DNA of 64,000 nucleotides from UBA5536 sp964592595 (GTDB lineage: Bacteria; Bacteroidota; Bacteroidia; Bacteroidales; F082), in the NCBI GenBank assembly GCA_964592595.1, contig CAZQFH010000003.1, positions 1 to 64,000 of the forward strand, in the 5' to 3' direction. The translations under genes and the position numbers were made by a program. Under the pieces are notes generated by a model. That model had not been told where the DNA came from, ran no database searches, and saw only the letters and a list, made by a program, of their open reading frames with translations. The first letter of the stretch is position 1; every line of letters starts with the position of its first letter. Shown here one piece after another: positions 51,297 to 60,846 of this stretch.

Positions 51297-52067
51297 TTAG
51301 CTGTTGATTTGCTTATTGAACTGCATGGCGCTGGCTTGAGCAGTTGGCATAATCAATAAATCATTTATGTTTACATGTGATGGTACGCTGGCCACATACC
51401 AAATCGCATCAGCTATATCTTCGGCAGTAAGTGGCTTAAAACCTTTATAAACATTTTGAGCTTTTTGTTCATCCCCTTTAAAACGAACAAGTGAAAATTC
51501 TGTTTCAACAGCACCTGGAGCAACCTGACTCACCCTGATTCCGTGAGGCAGCAAATCCATGCGCATGGCTTTTGTGAGGCCATCGATCGCATGTTTTGTG
51601 GCACAGTAAACATTACCACCCGGATAAGCTTCTTTGCCTGCAATAGAACCAATGTTAATGATATGACCAAAACCCTGCTGAACCATCATGGCGGCAATGG
51701 CTTTCGAAATATATAGCAATCCTTTGATATTGGTATCAATCATGCGCTCCCAGTCGTCGGTTTCACTTGCGTGAACAGGAGCGAAACCTGCTGCCAGCCC
51801 TGCATTGTTAACTAAAAGATCAGGCTTAATTTCCAGCTCATTGAGAAGTTTTTGAAGCTCATTGCCACATTCAGGATTGCGAACATCCTGTGTAAGAATT
51901 ACTGCTTTGGTCGCATACTTTTCAGTAATTTCATTTTGGAGAGTCACAAGTTTTTCTGTTCGCCTGCCGGTGATAACCAACTGCCAGCCCTTAGCAGCAA
52001 AGCGAATTGCTGTGGCTTTTCCTATTCCGCTCGTTGCACCTGTTATGATCACTGTTTTATAATTCAT
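51297..52067 (-). CDS. Short-chain dehydrogenase/reductase (YdfG-like)
   Basis: A 256-residue NAD(P)-dependent oxidoreductase. Cofactor motif TGATSGIGKATA, NNAG, catalytic Ser in INIGSIAG and Y-x-x-x-K in VYCATKHA. An Arg-Arg after the second strand (TGRRTEKL) suggests NADP(H). The sequence style is that of serine/3-hydroxy acid dehydrogenases (YdfG/Dhrs11-like). Four bp separate it from purL upstream, so they are co-transcribed. Confidence 0.88.
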   Translation of the reverse strand: MNYKTVIITGATSGIGKATAIRFAAKGWQLVITGRRTEKLVTLQNEITEKYATKAVILTQDVRNPECGNELQKLLNELEIKPDLLVNNAGLAAGFAPVHASETDDWERMIDTNIKGLLYISKAIAAMMVQQGFGHIINIGSIAGKEAYPGGNVYCATKHAIDGLTKAMRMDLLPHGIRVSQVAPGAVETEFSLVRFKGDEQKAQNVYKGFKPLTAEDIADAIWYVASVPSHVNINDLLIMPTAQASAMQFNKQINS

Positions 52068-52071
52068 GATT

Positions 52072-55000
52072 TTATTTTATTTGATTAGTTAGTTCGATCC
52101 ATTTGCGGGCATTAACAAAAGCTTCAATCCAGGGACTTATTTCGTCTGATTTACGATTTTCGGGGTAGTGTGCCCATTGCCAGGGCAAAAATGCCCTTTC
52201 GATATGAGGCATCATGGCCAGGTGGCGTCCGTCGTTCGAACAAACAGCAGCCGTTGCAAAATCACTTCCGTTGGGATTACCCGGGTAAGCTTCTTGTCCG
52301 TATTGCATCACGATGTTATATTTATCCTGATAGCATGGGAAGCTGAATTTGCCTTCGCCATGTGCAATCCACACTCCAAGTCTTTTGCCTGAAAGACTAT
52401 TCAGCATAACGCTATTGTTGGCCGGGATATCAACGTTGAGGAATCCCGCCTCAAATTTGCCGGATTCATTATGCAGCATCAAAGCTTTTTCGGGATGCTC
52501 GGGATAAACAAGATTAAGCTCCATCATAAGCTGGCAGCCATTGCAAACCCCCAGACTCAATGTATCAGGACGGGCATAAAAATTCTCAAGTGCCTGTTTT
52601 GCTTTGGCATTGTATAAAAATGCGCCGGCCCATCCTTTGGCCGATCCCAGCACATCTGAATTTGAAAAGCCTCCAACAAAGGTGATCATTTGAACGTCTG
52701 ATAAGTCTTCACGGCCACTGATGAGATCGGTCATATGGATGTCTTTCACATCAAAGCCGGCCAGGTGCAGCGCATAGGCCATTTCCCGATCACCATTCAC
52801 ACCCTTTTCGCGGATAATTGCTGCTTTGATGCCTGTAGGTTTTCTTCTGGATACTTCTAATCCAAAGCTGCTGAGCTTGCCTGTAAAGTTTTTTCCAAAG
52901 CTAAAATCAAGGTCTTGCTTTTTGTAGTTTTTAAACCTTCGCAGGGCATGTTTTTCACCACTTTGCATTTTATCAAGCAAGTAGGACGATTTGAACCAAC
53001 TGTCGCGCATCGCATTAATATCCAGATTATAGGATGCTTTGAAATGATGCAAAATAAGTAGTCGGTCTGCTATTGGTTTCCCGATGGTGTGATAGGCAAT
53101 TTGTGCTTTTGAAAGTATTTCGAAAGCTGGAGAATCTTTCTTCAGTTGCAGAACAATCGCAGGCTTTTCGCTGAAGAGCAGCTGGATGATATCCAGCTTT
53201 TGAAAACTATCGAGACTGATCTCCAAGCCATAATGAGTATTGGCAAAGTTCATTTCGAGCAAGGTAGTGATCAAACCACCAGCCGAAACGTCGTGACCAG
53301 CAATTATGAGCTCCTGATCAATCAAAACCTGCAGCGTATTAAATACGCGCTTGAAGTAAGCTGCATCTTTAACATCTGGGGCTTTGCTTCCAATTCCGTT
53401 CAAAAGCTGAGCAAAACTGCTGCCGCCAAGTTCAAAGTCATCTGATGATAAATCAATGTAAACGATGGCAGTTTCAAGATCGGTTTTCAGAACAGGTTTT
53501 ACAGCTTTTTTCAAATCTTTTACTTCTGCTGCTGCCGTAACGATTACTGTTCCGGGAGCCATCACTTTGGTGCCATCCGGATATTTTTGCGTCATCGAGA
53601 GGCTGTCTTTTCCCGTTGGCACATTGATGCCCAGCTCGAGGCAAAAATCGCTCAGGGCTTTCACAGCCATATACAGCCTGCTGTTTTCTCCGGGATTTTT
53701 AGCAGGCCACATCCAGTTGGCACTTAATGAAACACCTTCGAGACCGCCTTCTAATGGCGCCCACAGGATATTTGTTAAAGCCTCAGCTACCGAAAGACGT
53801 GAACCAATGCGTGAGTCAATCAATCCTGCAACAGGAGCGTGTCCCAGTGCTGAAGCAATTCCTTTAATGCCTCTGTAATCCAATGCTGTTATGCCGAGAT
53901 TATTCAAGGGTAATTGAACGGCACCGACACATTGTTGCAGCGCCACCCTGCCAGTAACCGATCGGTCAACTTTATTGGTTAGCCAGTCTTTGCATGCCAC
54001 TGCTTCGAGTTGCAGCACCAGATTGATGTAGTAATAAATATCATCAAAGTTGTATTGCAAAGCAGCAAATTTGTAGGGCTTGTATTGGTCTTCCAGAACT
54101 GTTTTGGGTGGCTTGCCAAAGAGGTATTCCAGACGCAGATCGATCGGGCAAACTGTTTCATCTTTCTGAAAAACAAGTTGTTGATCCGCAGTTGCCTTTC
54201 CTACGATATACATAGGTGCACGTTCTCTTTCTGAAGTTTTTTGCAGGATTTCCATGAAGTTGGGATGAATTACCAGACCCATTCTTTCCTGCGATTCATT
54301 TCCAATGATTTCTTTATCAGATAGTGTTGGATCGCCAACGGGCAATTTCCCAATTTCGATTATTCCACCACTGTCTTCAACGAGTTCCGAAAGGCTGTTT
54401 AGGTGTCCTCCTGCACCATGATCGTGGATGGAGCGTACAGGATTTACCGTGCTTTCGGTCATTGCCCTGATAACGTTCGCGACGCGTTTCTGCATCTCCG
54501 GATTGGCACGCTGCACAGCATTCAGTTCGATTGTATTGCTAAATTCGCCCGTATCTACACTCGAAACGGCACCACCACCCATACCGATGCGGTAGTTGTC
54601 GCCTCCCAGCACCACGATTAAATCTCCTGGTTCGGGTTTCTCTTTTTGGCTATCAGTTGCCTTTGCAAAACCAACTCCACCTGCTAGCATGATCACCTTA
54701 TCATATCCAAAATAGGCTTGCTCTTTATGTTCAAAGGTGAGTAAGCTGCCATTAATAAGCGGCTGGCCAAATTTATTTCCAAAATCAGAGGCTCCGTTCG
54801 ATGCCTTGATCAGGATATCAGCAGGGTTGTGATAAAGCCAGTCGCGTGATTCGCAAGCGTTTTCCCAGCTACGATTTTCCTCGGTACGCGGGTAGGCCGT
54901 CATATAAACAGCTGATCCGGTTAGGGGAACAGATCCTTTACCACCTGCCAGGCGATCACGGATTTCTCCTCCGCTTCCTGTGGAGGCGCCATTAAAAGGC

Positions 55001-55767
55001 TCTACTGTAGTGGGGAAATTATGCGTCTCTGCTTTTATGGAAATGACCGATTGGATATCTTTTATTTCAAAAAAGTCGGCTTGGTGTTGTGTGGCAGGAG
55101 CAAATTGTTCAATCTGCGGTCCCAGAATGAAAGCTACATTGTCTTTATAGGCCGAAACTAACCTGTTGGGGTGTTCTTTTGAAGTCTTTTTGATTAAGGC
55201 AAATAAAGTTTCCGGCATTGTTTTGCCATCAATTACGAAAGTTCCGTTAAAAATTTTGTGACGGCAATGTTCAGAATTAACCTGAGCAAATCCATATACC
55301 TCACTATCAGTAAGTTTACGGTTGATTTTTAAGCTGATTTCTTCCAGGTATTTTATTTCATCATCGCTAAGTGCAAGGCCTTCCTGATTGTTGTAAACTT
55401 CAAGGTCGTCGATATGGCGAATGGCTTCGGGCTTGCGTTCAATATGGAACAAGAGCTGATCGAGGTTATGATAACGTGCCTGAAGCATGGGGTCGTAGTC
55501 GGTATTTGTTTTATCGGTTTTATAAAACGACTCCATACGGCTAATGTCCTGGATACCCATATTTTGGGTTATTTCAACGGCATTAGTACTCCAGGGGGTT
55601 ATCATTTCTTTGCGTGGACCAATGAAAAAACCTTTGATTGTTTTTTCCTGGATTTGTCGGGCTCCGCCAAAAAGCCAGGTAAGCTTTTGCAAGGTGTCCT
55701 GATCAGGTTTCGAATTGGATTCCAGTGCAATAATGCGGTTAACAGTAGGCTGAAAAAACAGTATCAT
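52072..55767 (-). CDS. purL: Phosphoribosylformylglycinamidine synthase, single-chain (large) form
   Basis: A 1231-residue enzyme for step four of purine synthesis: FGAR plus glutamine and ATP to FGAM. It fuses the PurS-like N-terminus, two AIRS-type halves (KAETHNFPTTVEPFNGAST, GGEIRDRLAGG; VPTGKDSLSMT) and a C-terminal glutaminase with the nucleophile Cys in LGVCNGCQLMME and the His-Glu segment MPHIERAFLPWQW. The same fused plan as E. coli PurL (1295). I chose the ATG at 55767; 39 more residues upstream to 55884 are in frame, but the -7 box at 55818-55811 lies between. Confidence 0.96.
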   Translation of the reverse strand: MILFFQPTVNRIIALESNSKPDQDTLQKLTWLFGGARQIQEKTIKGFFIGPRKEMITPWSTNAVEITQNMGIQDISRMESFYKTDKTNTDYDPMLQARYHNLDQLLFHIERKPEAIRHIDDLEVYNNQEGLALSDDEIKYLEEISLKINRKLTDSEVYGFAQVNSEHCRHKIFNGTFVIDGKTMPETLFALIKKTSKEHPNRLVSAYKDNVAFILGPQIEQFAPATQHQADFFEIKDIQSVISIKAETHNFPTTVEPFNGASTGSGGEIRDRLAGGKGSVPLTGSAVYMTAYPRTEENRSWENACESRDWLYHNPADILIKASNGASDFGNKFGQPLINGSLLTFEHKEQAYFGYDKVIMLAGGVGFAKATDSQKEKPEPGDLIVVLGGDNYRIGMGGGAVSSVDTGEFSNTIELNAVQRANPEMQKRVANVIRAMTESTVNPVRSIHDHGAGGHLNSLSELVEDSGGIIEIGKLPVGDPTLSDKEIIGNESQERMGLVIHPNFMEILQKTSERERAPMYIVGKATADQQLVFQKDETVCPIDLRLEYLFGKPPKTVLEDQYKPYKFAALQYNFDDIYYYINLVLQLEAVACKDWLTNKVDRSVTGRVALQQCVGAVQLPLNNLGITALDYRGIKGIASALGHAPVAGLIDSRIGSRLSVAEALTNILWAPLEGGLEGVSLSANWMWPAKNPGENSRLYMAVKALSDFCLELGINVPTGKDSLSMTQKYPDGTKVMAPGTVIVTAAAEVKDLKKAVKPVLKTDLETAIVYIDLSSDDFELGGSSFAQLLNGIGSKAPDVKDAAYFKRVFNTLQVLIDQELIIAGHDVSAGGLITTLLEMNFANTHYGLEISLDSFQKLDIIQLLFSEKPAIVLQLKKDSPAFEILSKAQIAYHTIGKPIADRLLILHHFKASYNLDINAMRDSWFKSSYLLDKMQSGEKHALRRFKNYKKQDLDFSFGKNFTGKLSSFGLEVSRRKPTGIKAAIIREKGVNGDREMAYALHLAGFDVKDIHMTDLISGREDLSDVQMITFVGGFSNSDVLGSAKGWAGAFLYNAKAKQALENFYARPDTLSLGVCNGCQLMMELNLVYPEHPEKALMLHNESGKFEAGFLNVDIPANNSVMLNSLSGKRLGVWIAHGEGKFSFPCYQDKYNIVMQYGQEAYPGNPNGSDFATAAVCSNDGRHLAMMPHIERAFLPWQWAHYPENRKSDEISPWIEAFVNARKWIELTNQIK

Positions 55768-55810
55768 GGGTTTTGCGTTTTGCAGGAAATGAGCAAAGAA
55801 AAAACTGCTG

Positions 55811-55818
55811 CAAAGATA
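55811..55818 (-). promoter_or_regulatory. Candidate -7 box of purL
   Basis: Minus-strand TATCTTTG, perfect TAnnTTTG, 43 bp before the chosen purL start and downstream of the longer frame's first codon. I see no PurR box or purine riboswitch here. Confidence 0.45.
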
Positions 55819-55884
55819 TAAAATGACACCAATTTGCTGTCGAAAACGAACCGATAAGCAAGATAAATTATTTACGACCCACAA

Positions 55885-56823
55885 TTAATCATTTTGATTG
55901 TTTAGCAGGTCACCGGGCGACACACCAAAGGCTTCGTGTGTTCGGTCGGCACCAAGCGGTTCAACATGAATAAGAATATCATAAACATTTTTAATCTGTC
56001 TTTTAATTTCATCTTCAACATTATGGGCAATTTCATGTGCTTCATTTAAACTTTTTTTGCCATCAATTTCTATATCGAGTGCAATCATATAATAATGAGC
56101 CATTTTTCGAGCCCTGATGCGGTGTGGGTTGTGGGCTCCGTTGATACGTGCAACAGCATTTGTTATTGTACTGTAAATACCGGGGTCGTCCAGCCCGTCC
56201 ATAAGTTCGCGACTTGATCGGATGATAATTTTTATAGCAACTATCATAATCCAAACACTTACGGCAAAGGCTGTTATAACGTCGAGTAACGGATAATTAA
56301 ATACATGTGTGAAGATAAGTCCCAACAAAACTGCCAGCGAAATGATAACGTCATTTTGCATATTTTTGGCATTAGCGAGCAGCATCGGGCTATCGATTTT
56401 TTTCCCTGTTTTTCTCAGATAATGCGCCAAAAGCTGTTTTCCTGCAATGGAAATGATTACCACAACAGCTGCTATCGGCGCCGGGATAACCCCTTCCTCA
56501 CCACTTACTAAACGGCTAAATGTGGCTATTGCCAGTTGTGCGCCAGCAAAGAAAATAAGAAATGCCAGAAGTTTTGAAGCAATGGTATCAGCTTTATCGT
56601 ATCCATATGGATGTTTGATATTTGGCGGTCGCGATATGATACGGGCCGTAAGAAGGGTGATTAGCGATCCTAAAATATCACCCGCAGAATCTATCCCATC
56701 GGCTACCAGCCCCATACTGCCCGATAAAAAGCCTACAACTATTTTGAGTACCGACAGAAAGGCATTTGCCAGTATGGCTGTCCAGGATGCCCTGATAATG
56801 CTCTTTTCTCTTGATTTTATCAT
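55885..56823 (-). CDS. Cation diffusion facilitator family transporter
   Basis: A 312-residue inner-membrane antiporter with six transmembrane helices. The metal site signature ADGIDSAGD in helix II and the later helix V H/D residues (LANAKNMQNDVIISLAVLLG) fit the family; DxxxD in helix II with N/D in helix V suggests Mn/Fe/Co as well as Zn, but selectivity is not certain. A cytosolic C-terminal ferredoxin-like domain (DIEIDGKKSLNEAHEIAHNV) follows. The ATG at 56823 lies downstream of the -7 box at 56846-56839; an upstream TTG is inside that box. Confidence 0.9.
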   Translation of the reverse strand: MIKSREKSIIRASWTAILANAFLSVLKIVVGFLSGSMGLVADGIDSAGDILGSLITLLTARIISRPPNIKHPYGYDKADTIASKLLAFLIFFAGAQLAIATFSRLVSGEEGVIPAPIAAVVVIISIAGKQLLAHYLRKTGKKIDSPMLLANAKNMQNDVIISLAVLLGLIFTHVFNYPLLDVITAFAVSVWIMIVAIKIIIRSSRELMDGLDDPGIYSTITNAVARINGAHNPHRIRARKMAHYYMIALDIEIDGKKSLNEAHEIAHNVEDEIKRQIKNVYDILIHVEPLGADRTHEAFGVSPGDLLNNQND

Positions 56824-56838
56824 GCTTGTCTTAAACGA

Positions 56839-56846
56839 CAAAAGTA
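56839..56846 (-). promoter_or_regulatory. Candidate -7 box of the CDF transporter gene
   Basis: Minus-strand TACTTTTG, perfect TAnnTTTG, 15 bp before the ATG and inside the 45-bp gap after metX. Confidence 0.5.
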
Positions 56847-56868
56847 TATTTTTTTGAACTAAAGATAT

Positions 56869-57900
56869 TTATTTGGGATATACCGTTGCAAGAAATGTTT
56901 TAACCCCATTGGATATCTGATCTGTTTCGATTAGAAATCCATCATGGCCAAAGTTAGTCTTTACGGTTATCAGCTTGCTGTTAGGAATATGATGTGCCAT
57001 AAAGGCTTGCTCTTCGGGAGGGAAAAGCTGATCAGTGTCAAGGGCGATAAGGAGTGTTTTGGCTTGTATTCGAGATAAAACTTCTTCAACAGTTCCGCGA
57101 TTTCTGCCGATGTGATGGCTGTCAAAGAGATGCGACATGATAACGTAACTATAAGCATTGTAACGTTTTAATAGCTTTTCTCCTTGATAATTCTGATAAC
57201 TTACTGCTTTAAAATTTCCTGAAAGAGAGGGGCTTTCATCTTTTTGTGTTGCATTATAAGCCTTCGAATTTCGATAGCTTATGAGCGCCATAGCGCGTGC
57301 TGCTTTCAAGCCTTTTTTACCGCCATTGGGAGTATCATCAAAAAAGCTTGAATCGGCCTTAATTGCCATTCTTTGAGTTTCGTTAAAGGCAATATTCCAG
57401 GGTGAAGCAAAAGCATTGCTTGCAATAAAAACCATGTTTTCAATTACTTTAGGGAACATGATAGCCCATTCCAGTGCCTGAAAGGCTCCGATAGATCCTC
57501 CAATAATCAGGTGAATTTTTGTTATGCCCATCCATTCTCTTAATATTTCATGAGCCCTAACCAGATCGCGAACTGTAATTTTTGGAAACTGACGCATCCA
57601 GGGCTTTCCTGTTTTAGGGTTGAGGTCGAGTGGGCCTGTAGTACCATAGCACGAACCGATAACATTGGAACAAATCACAAAATAGCGATCGGTGTCCATC
57701 AATAATCCCGGTCCAATCATACCCGGCCACCAATCCTGCGCATCAGCGTTTGCGGTGTAGGCATGACAAACCCAAATCACATTATCTTTTTTCGAATTTA
57801 GCTTTCCCCACTTTTGATAAGCGATTCGGAGGTCAGGAATTTCTTCACCTGATTCGGTTTGGAATGTTTGGCCGTAATAATAATACTGGTTTTTGTCCAT
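56869..57900 (-). CDS. metX: Homoserine O-acetyltransferase
   Basis: A 343-residue alpha/beta-hydrolase acyltransferase. Nucleophile S136 (IIGGSIGAFQALEW), Asp in LIALDTDQLFPPEEQ and His in FGHDGFLIE complete the triad. The segments VCHAYTANADAQDWWPG, SNVIGSCYGTTGP and RQFPKITVRDLV are characteristic. It acetylates homoserine for methionine synthesis (succinyl preference in some members cannot be excluded). The ATG at 57900 is chosen; a TTG 6 bp upstream is less likely. A terminator-like hairpin sits directly upstream. Confidence 0.94.
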   Translation of the reverse strand: MDKNQYYYYGQTFQTESGEEIPDLRIAYQKWGKLNSKKDNVIWVCHAYTANADAQDWWPGMIGPGLLMDTDRYFVICSNVIGSCYGTTGPLDLNPKTGKPWMRQFPKITVRDLVRAHEILREWMGITKIHLIIGGSIGAFQALEWAIMFPKVIENMVFIASNAFASPWNIAFNETQRMAIKADSSFFDDTPNGGKKGLKAARAMALISYRNSKAYNATQKDESPSLSGNFKAVSYQNYQGEKLLKRYNAYSYVIMSHLFDSHHIGRNRGTVEEVLSRIQAKTLLIALDTDQLFPPEEQAFMAHHIPNSKLITVKTNFGHDGFLIETDQISNGVKTFLATVYPK

Positions 57901-57904
57901 GATC

Positions 57905-57948
57905 AAAAAAAAATTAAGCCATCCTTCACATTATGATAGGATGGCTTA
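57905..57948 (-). terminator. Terminator hairpin ending 5 nt before the metX start codon
   Basis: Minus strand: TAAGCCATCC (57948-57939), 14-nt loop, GGATGGCTTA (57924-57915), one A, then nine T (57913-57905). It is a strong intrinsic terminator for fabD, whose stop lies 25 bp upstream, yet it abuts metX. It could be a plain terminator or an attenuator in the metX leader. I see no SAM-riboswitch core in the 72-bp gap. Confidence 0.8.
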
Positions 57949-57972
57949 TATGAACATCTTATAAACGATTTA

Positions 57973-58854
57973 TCATACAGTTGCACTCATCGTAGCAATG
58001 TTGCGATCAACTTTTTTAAAGAGGCCTTGCAAAACTGTTCCGGGGCCAACTTCGATAATCGTTTTGGCTCCATTGGCTATCATATTATTCATGATATGCG
58101 TCCATCTAATAGGTGCGGTAAGCTGTGCAATAAGATTGGTTTTGATAATCTCAGGGTCATTAACTGACTGTCCGGTAACATTTTGGTAGATCGGGCAAAT
58201 ACCTCTGTTAAATTTTGTTGAAGCAATGGCTTCGGCCAGTTCCACGCGGGCAGGCTCCATCAAAGGACTGTGGAATGCGCCGCCAACTTTGAGCGGCAGA
58301 GCCCTTTTGGCACCGGCTTCAAGTAATTTTTCACAGGCAATCTCAATGCCTTTTTGAGATCCTGAAATCACCAACTGACCGGGGCTGTTGTAGTTTGCCG
58401 GAACAACAATTTCCTTATTTATTCCTGAACAAATGTTTTCGACTACTTTGTCTTCCAATCCTAAGATAGCAGCCATTGTGCCGGGTTCTGTTTCGCAGGC
58501 TTTTTGCATGGCCAAAGCTCTTTTGAAAACCAACTTAAGTCCATCTTCAAAAAGCAGTGTTTTGTTTGCAACGAGTGCTGAAAATTCTCCTAATGAGTGA
58601 CCCGCCACCATATCTGGTTTAAAGTCTTCCATTGTAAGTGCCAGGATAACAGAATGTAGAAATATGGCAGGCTGGGTAACTTTGGTTTGTCTGAGGTCTT
58701 CATCTGTTCCCTCGAACATTAAATCAGTGATCTTAAACTTTAAGATACTGTTGGCTTTTTGAAAAAGTTCCTTTGCCCGGGCTGATTTGTTATACAAATC
58801 TTTTCCCATACCCACAAATTGTGCTCCCTGTCCGGGAAATACGTAAGCTTTCAT
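57973..58854 (-). CDS. fabD: Malonyl CoA-acyl carrier protein transacylase
   Basis: A 293-residue transferase (E. coli 309). AYVFPGQGAQFVGMG at the start, the nucleophile in AGHSLGEFSAL, the conserved His in KVGGAFHSPLM and VGPGTVLQGL at the end. It moves malonyl from CoA to ACP for fatty acid synthesis. The nearby acyl-CoA ligases act on the degradative or salvage side. No other fab genes adjacent. Confidence 0.96.
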   Translation of the reverse strand: MKAYVFPGQGAQFVGMGKDLYNKSARAKELFQKANSILKFKITDLMFEGTDEDLRQTKVTQPAIFLHSVILALTMEDFKPDMVAGHSLGEFSALVANKTLLFEDGLKLVFKRALAMQKACETEPGTMAAILGLEDKVVENICSGINKEIVVPANYNSPGQLVISGSQKGIEIACEKLLEAGAKRALPLKVGGAFHSPLMEPARVELAEAIASTKFNRGICPIYQNVTGQSVNDPEIIKTNLIAQLTAPIRWTHIMNNMIANGAKTIIEVGPGTVLQGLFKKVDRNIATMSATV

Positions 58855-58995
58855 GTTTTTCGTTTGATTTGTCTCTTAGCGGCTGTTTATTTTCAAGCTT
58901 TCTTTAATTCAATTGGTTATGCTGATATTCAATTAGAAAGAATAGACTTCATTTTATTTGAGAGATTCTTGTGTTTACTCGTGTGAGTTTTTGTT

Positions 58996-59721
58996 TTATC
59001 TGCGATTGCCGAAAAAGCGCAGCAAAAATAAGAATAAATTGATAAAATCGAGATAAAGCGTCAGGGCTCCCATAATAGTTACTTTCCGAAGGGTATCTCC
59101 TTGTTGCAGCGCTGAGGCTCCCAGTCTTTTTAATTTTTGAACATCATAAGCTGTGAGACCTGTAAATACAAGCACTCCAATAAAGCTGATGATATAATCC
59201 ATCATTGGGCTTCTCAGGAAAAAGTTGACCACGGAAGCGATAATAATACCTACTAATCCCATCATCATTAGGGAGCCAAAGCGGCTCAGATCGGTTTTTG
59301 TGGTGTAGCCAACAAATGCCATCACACCAAACATACCACTGGTGATGACAAAAGTTTTTGCAATAGAGGCACCGGTGTAAGCCAAAAAGATAAAACTCAG
59401 GCTGAGCCCCATCAGTATGGAGTAAAGTAAAAAAATCAAAGTGAGCGATTGTGCACTCATTTTTGCAAATCCCATCGACATCCAGAATACCAGACCCAAT
59501 GGCGCAAGCATCACAATCCAACCACCAATGGTCATACCACCAGTTTCCGTATTAAACATAAACTGTATAAAAGCATCATTACCCGCAACAATATAAGCAA
59601 CAAGCGCTGTTATGGCCAAAGCCAGAAACATCCAGCTAAAAACATTTGCCAGAAAGGTTTTTGCCAAAGTTTGAGACTTAAATGTTGTTTCTGTTGTAAA
59701 AGAATGATTGAGTTGATTCAT
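58996..59721 (-). CDS. Bax inhibitor-1 family membrane protein (YccA/YbhL-like)
   Basis: A 241-residue protein with seven hydrophobic helices and the BI-1 pattern: a cytosolic N-terminus, FLANVFSWMFLALAITALVAY, GLSLSFIFLAYTGASIAKTFV, and GVLVFTGLTAYDVQKLKRL near the end. The Asp in TAYDVQ belongs to the di-aspartyl pH sensor known in the Bacillus homolog. Family members leak protons or calcium or modulate FtsH. It lies 33 bp after folE. Confidence 0.93.
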   Translation of the reverse strand: MNQLNHSFTTETTFKSQTLAKTFLANVFSWMFLALAITALVAYIVAGNDAFIQFMFNTETGGMTIGGWIVMLAPLGLVFWMSMGFAKMSAQSLTLIFLLYSILMGLSLSFIFLAYTGASIAKTFVITSGMFGVMAFVGYTTKTDLSRFGSLMMMGLVGIIIASVVNFFLRSPMMDYIISFIGVLVFTGLTAYDVQKLKRLGASALQQGDTLRKVTIMGALTLYLDFINLFLFLLRFFGNRR

Positions 59722-59754
59722 AATGTCTGATTTAAATTAATGCCAATCAATAAT

Positions 59755-60375
59755 TTAATGAAGGTTTGAGCTAATCAGGCTGATAAATTCCGATCGTGTT
59801 TCGGCTTTTCTGAAGGCGCCTGTAAAATCGGAAGTTGTTGTTACGGAGCTTTGTTTTTGAACGCCGCGCATAGCCATGCACAGATGACGGGCTTCAATAA
59901 CAACCGCAACACCGAGCGGATTCAAAGCATCCTGTATGGCTACCTTGATTTGAGTAGTTAAACGCTCCTGCACTTGCAATCTGCGCGAATAAGCTTCGAC
60001 CACGCGGGCTATTTTGCTCAATCCGGTGATGTAACCGTTGGGAATATAACCCACATGAGCTTTTCCGATAAAGGGAATCATGTGGTGTTCGCAGAGTGAG
60101 AAAATTTCAATGTCTTTCACAATTACCATCTCGCGATAATCTTCCTTAAACTTCGCAGAGAGAAGTATCTCACGCGGATCATGATCGTAGCCTTGTGTTA
60201 AAAATTGTATTGATTTGGCAACCCGGCGCGGTGTATCAACGAGTCCTTCGCGTTCGTGGTTTTCGCCAATAAGTTCAAGGATTGCCTTGTAGTGTTTTTC
60301 GAGTTGATCAAGTTTTTCAGGTGCAAACTTTTCAATTTTTTCATAGCCAAGTAAGGCTTTTGGTGCTTCTTTCAT
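59755..60375 (-). CDS. folE: GTP cyclohydrolase I
   Basis: A 206-residue enzyme (E. coli 222). Zinc and active-site residues are in CEHHMIPFIGKAHVGY, RLQVQERLTTQI and HLCMAMRGVQ, followed by TTTSDFTGAFR. It converts GTP to dihydroneopterin triphosphate, the entry to folate and to queuosine. queD lies 27 bp upstream in the same direction, so the pair could feed queuosine or another pterin. Confidence 0.96.
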   Translation of the reverse strand: MKEAPKALLGYEKIEKFAPEKLDQLEKHYKAILELIGENHEREGLVDTPRRVAKSIQFLTQGYDHDPREILLSAKFKEDYREMVIVKDIEIFSLCEHHMIPFIGKAHVGYIPNGYITGLSKIARVVEAYSRRLQVQERLTTQIKVAIQDALNPLGVAVVIEARHLCMAMRGVQKQSSVTTTSDFTGAFRKAETRSEFISLISSNLH

Positions 60376-60402
60376 GATGCTTACCCTTTAAATTGGGAAT
60401 AT

Positions 60403-60816
60403 TTAATGACCGAAATATTCAACAAAATTATTTTCTGATTCATGCAGCTTAACGCAATGAAGCTCAGCGCCAAGTGCTTTTACGTCGGTTTCAATTTGCT
60501 GCCAAATTGCCATGGCCAGCACTTCTGTAGAGGCAAACTTTCCTTTCATGAACGGCACTTCAACATTAATGTTTTTGTGATCAAGGTGATCCGTAACTTT
60601 TTCGCGAATCAGTTTGCTAAGCAGTTTTAAGTTGATTAAAAAGCCCGTCTCGGGATTTACCTCTCCTTTCACGGTCACAAAAAGTTCGTAATTGTGGCCG
60701 TGCCAGTTTGGATTGGAGCATTTCCCAAAAACTTCCATGTTTTTTTCGTCACTGAAATCAGCTCTGAAAAGGCGGTGCGCTGCGTTGAAGCGTTCTCTTC
60801 TTGTGATGAAAATCAT
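60403..60816 (-). CDS. queD: 6-carboxytetrahydropterin synthase / 6-pyruvoyltetrahydropterin synthase-like
   Basis: A 137-residue T-fold enzyme. Zinc ligands H14 (NAAHRLF), H39 and H41 (WHGHNY); catalytic C33 (GKCSNPNW); DHKNIN and the Glu in HESENNFVEY also match. QueD turns dihydroneopterin triphosphate into carboxytetrahydropterin, an intermediate of queuosine. No queC/queE/queF is adjacent, so a pterin role is possible. A -7 box (TACTTTTG at 60854-60847) precedes the ATG by 30 bp. Confidence 0.93.
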   Translation of the reverse strand: MIFITRRERFNAAHRLFRADFSDEKNMEVFGKCSNPNWHGHNYELFVTVKGEVNPETGFLINLKLLSKLIREKVTDHLDHKNINVEVPFMKGKFASTEVLAMAIWQQIETDVKALGAELHCVKLHESENNFVEYFGH

Positions 60817-60846
60817 ATGAGTTAATTAAGTTGAGTTTAGAGCTTA

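Noticed and set aside
57901..57972. SAM riboswitch upstream of metX
   Set aside because: The 72-bp gap holds only the terminator hairpin; no SAM-I or SAM-II core or pseudoknot could be recognised.
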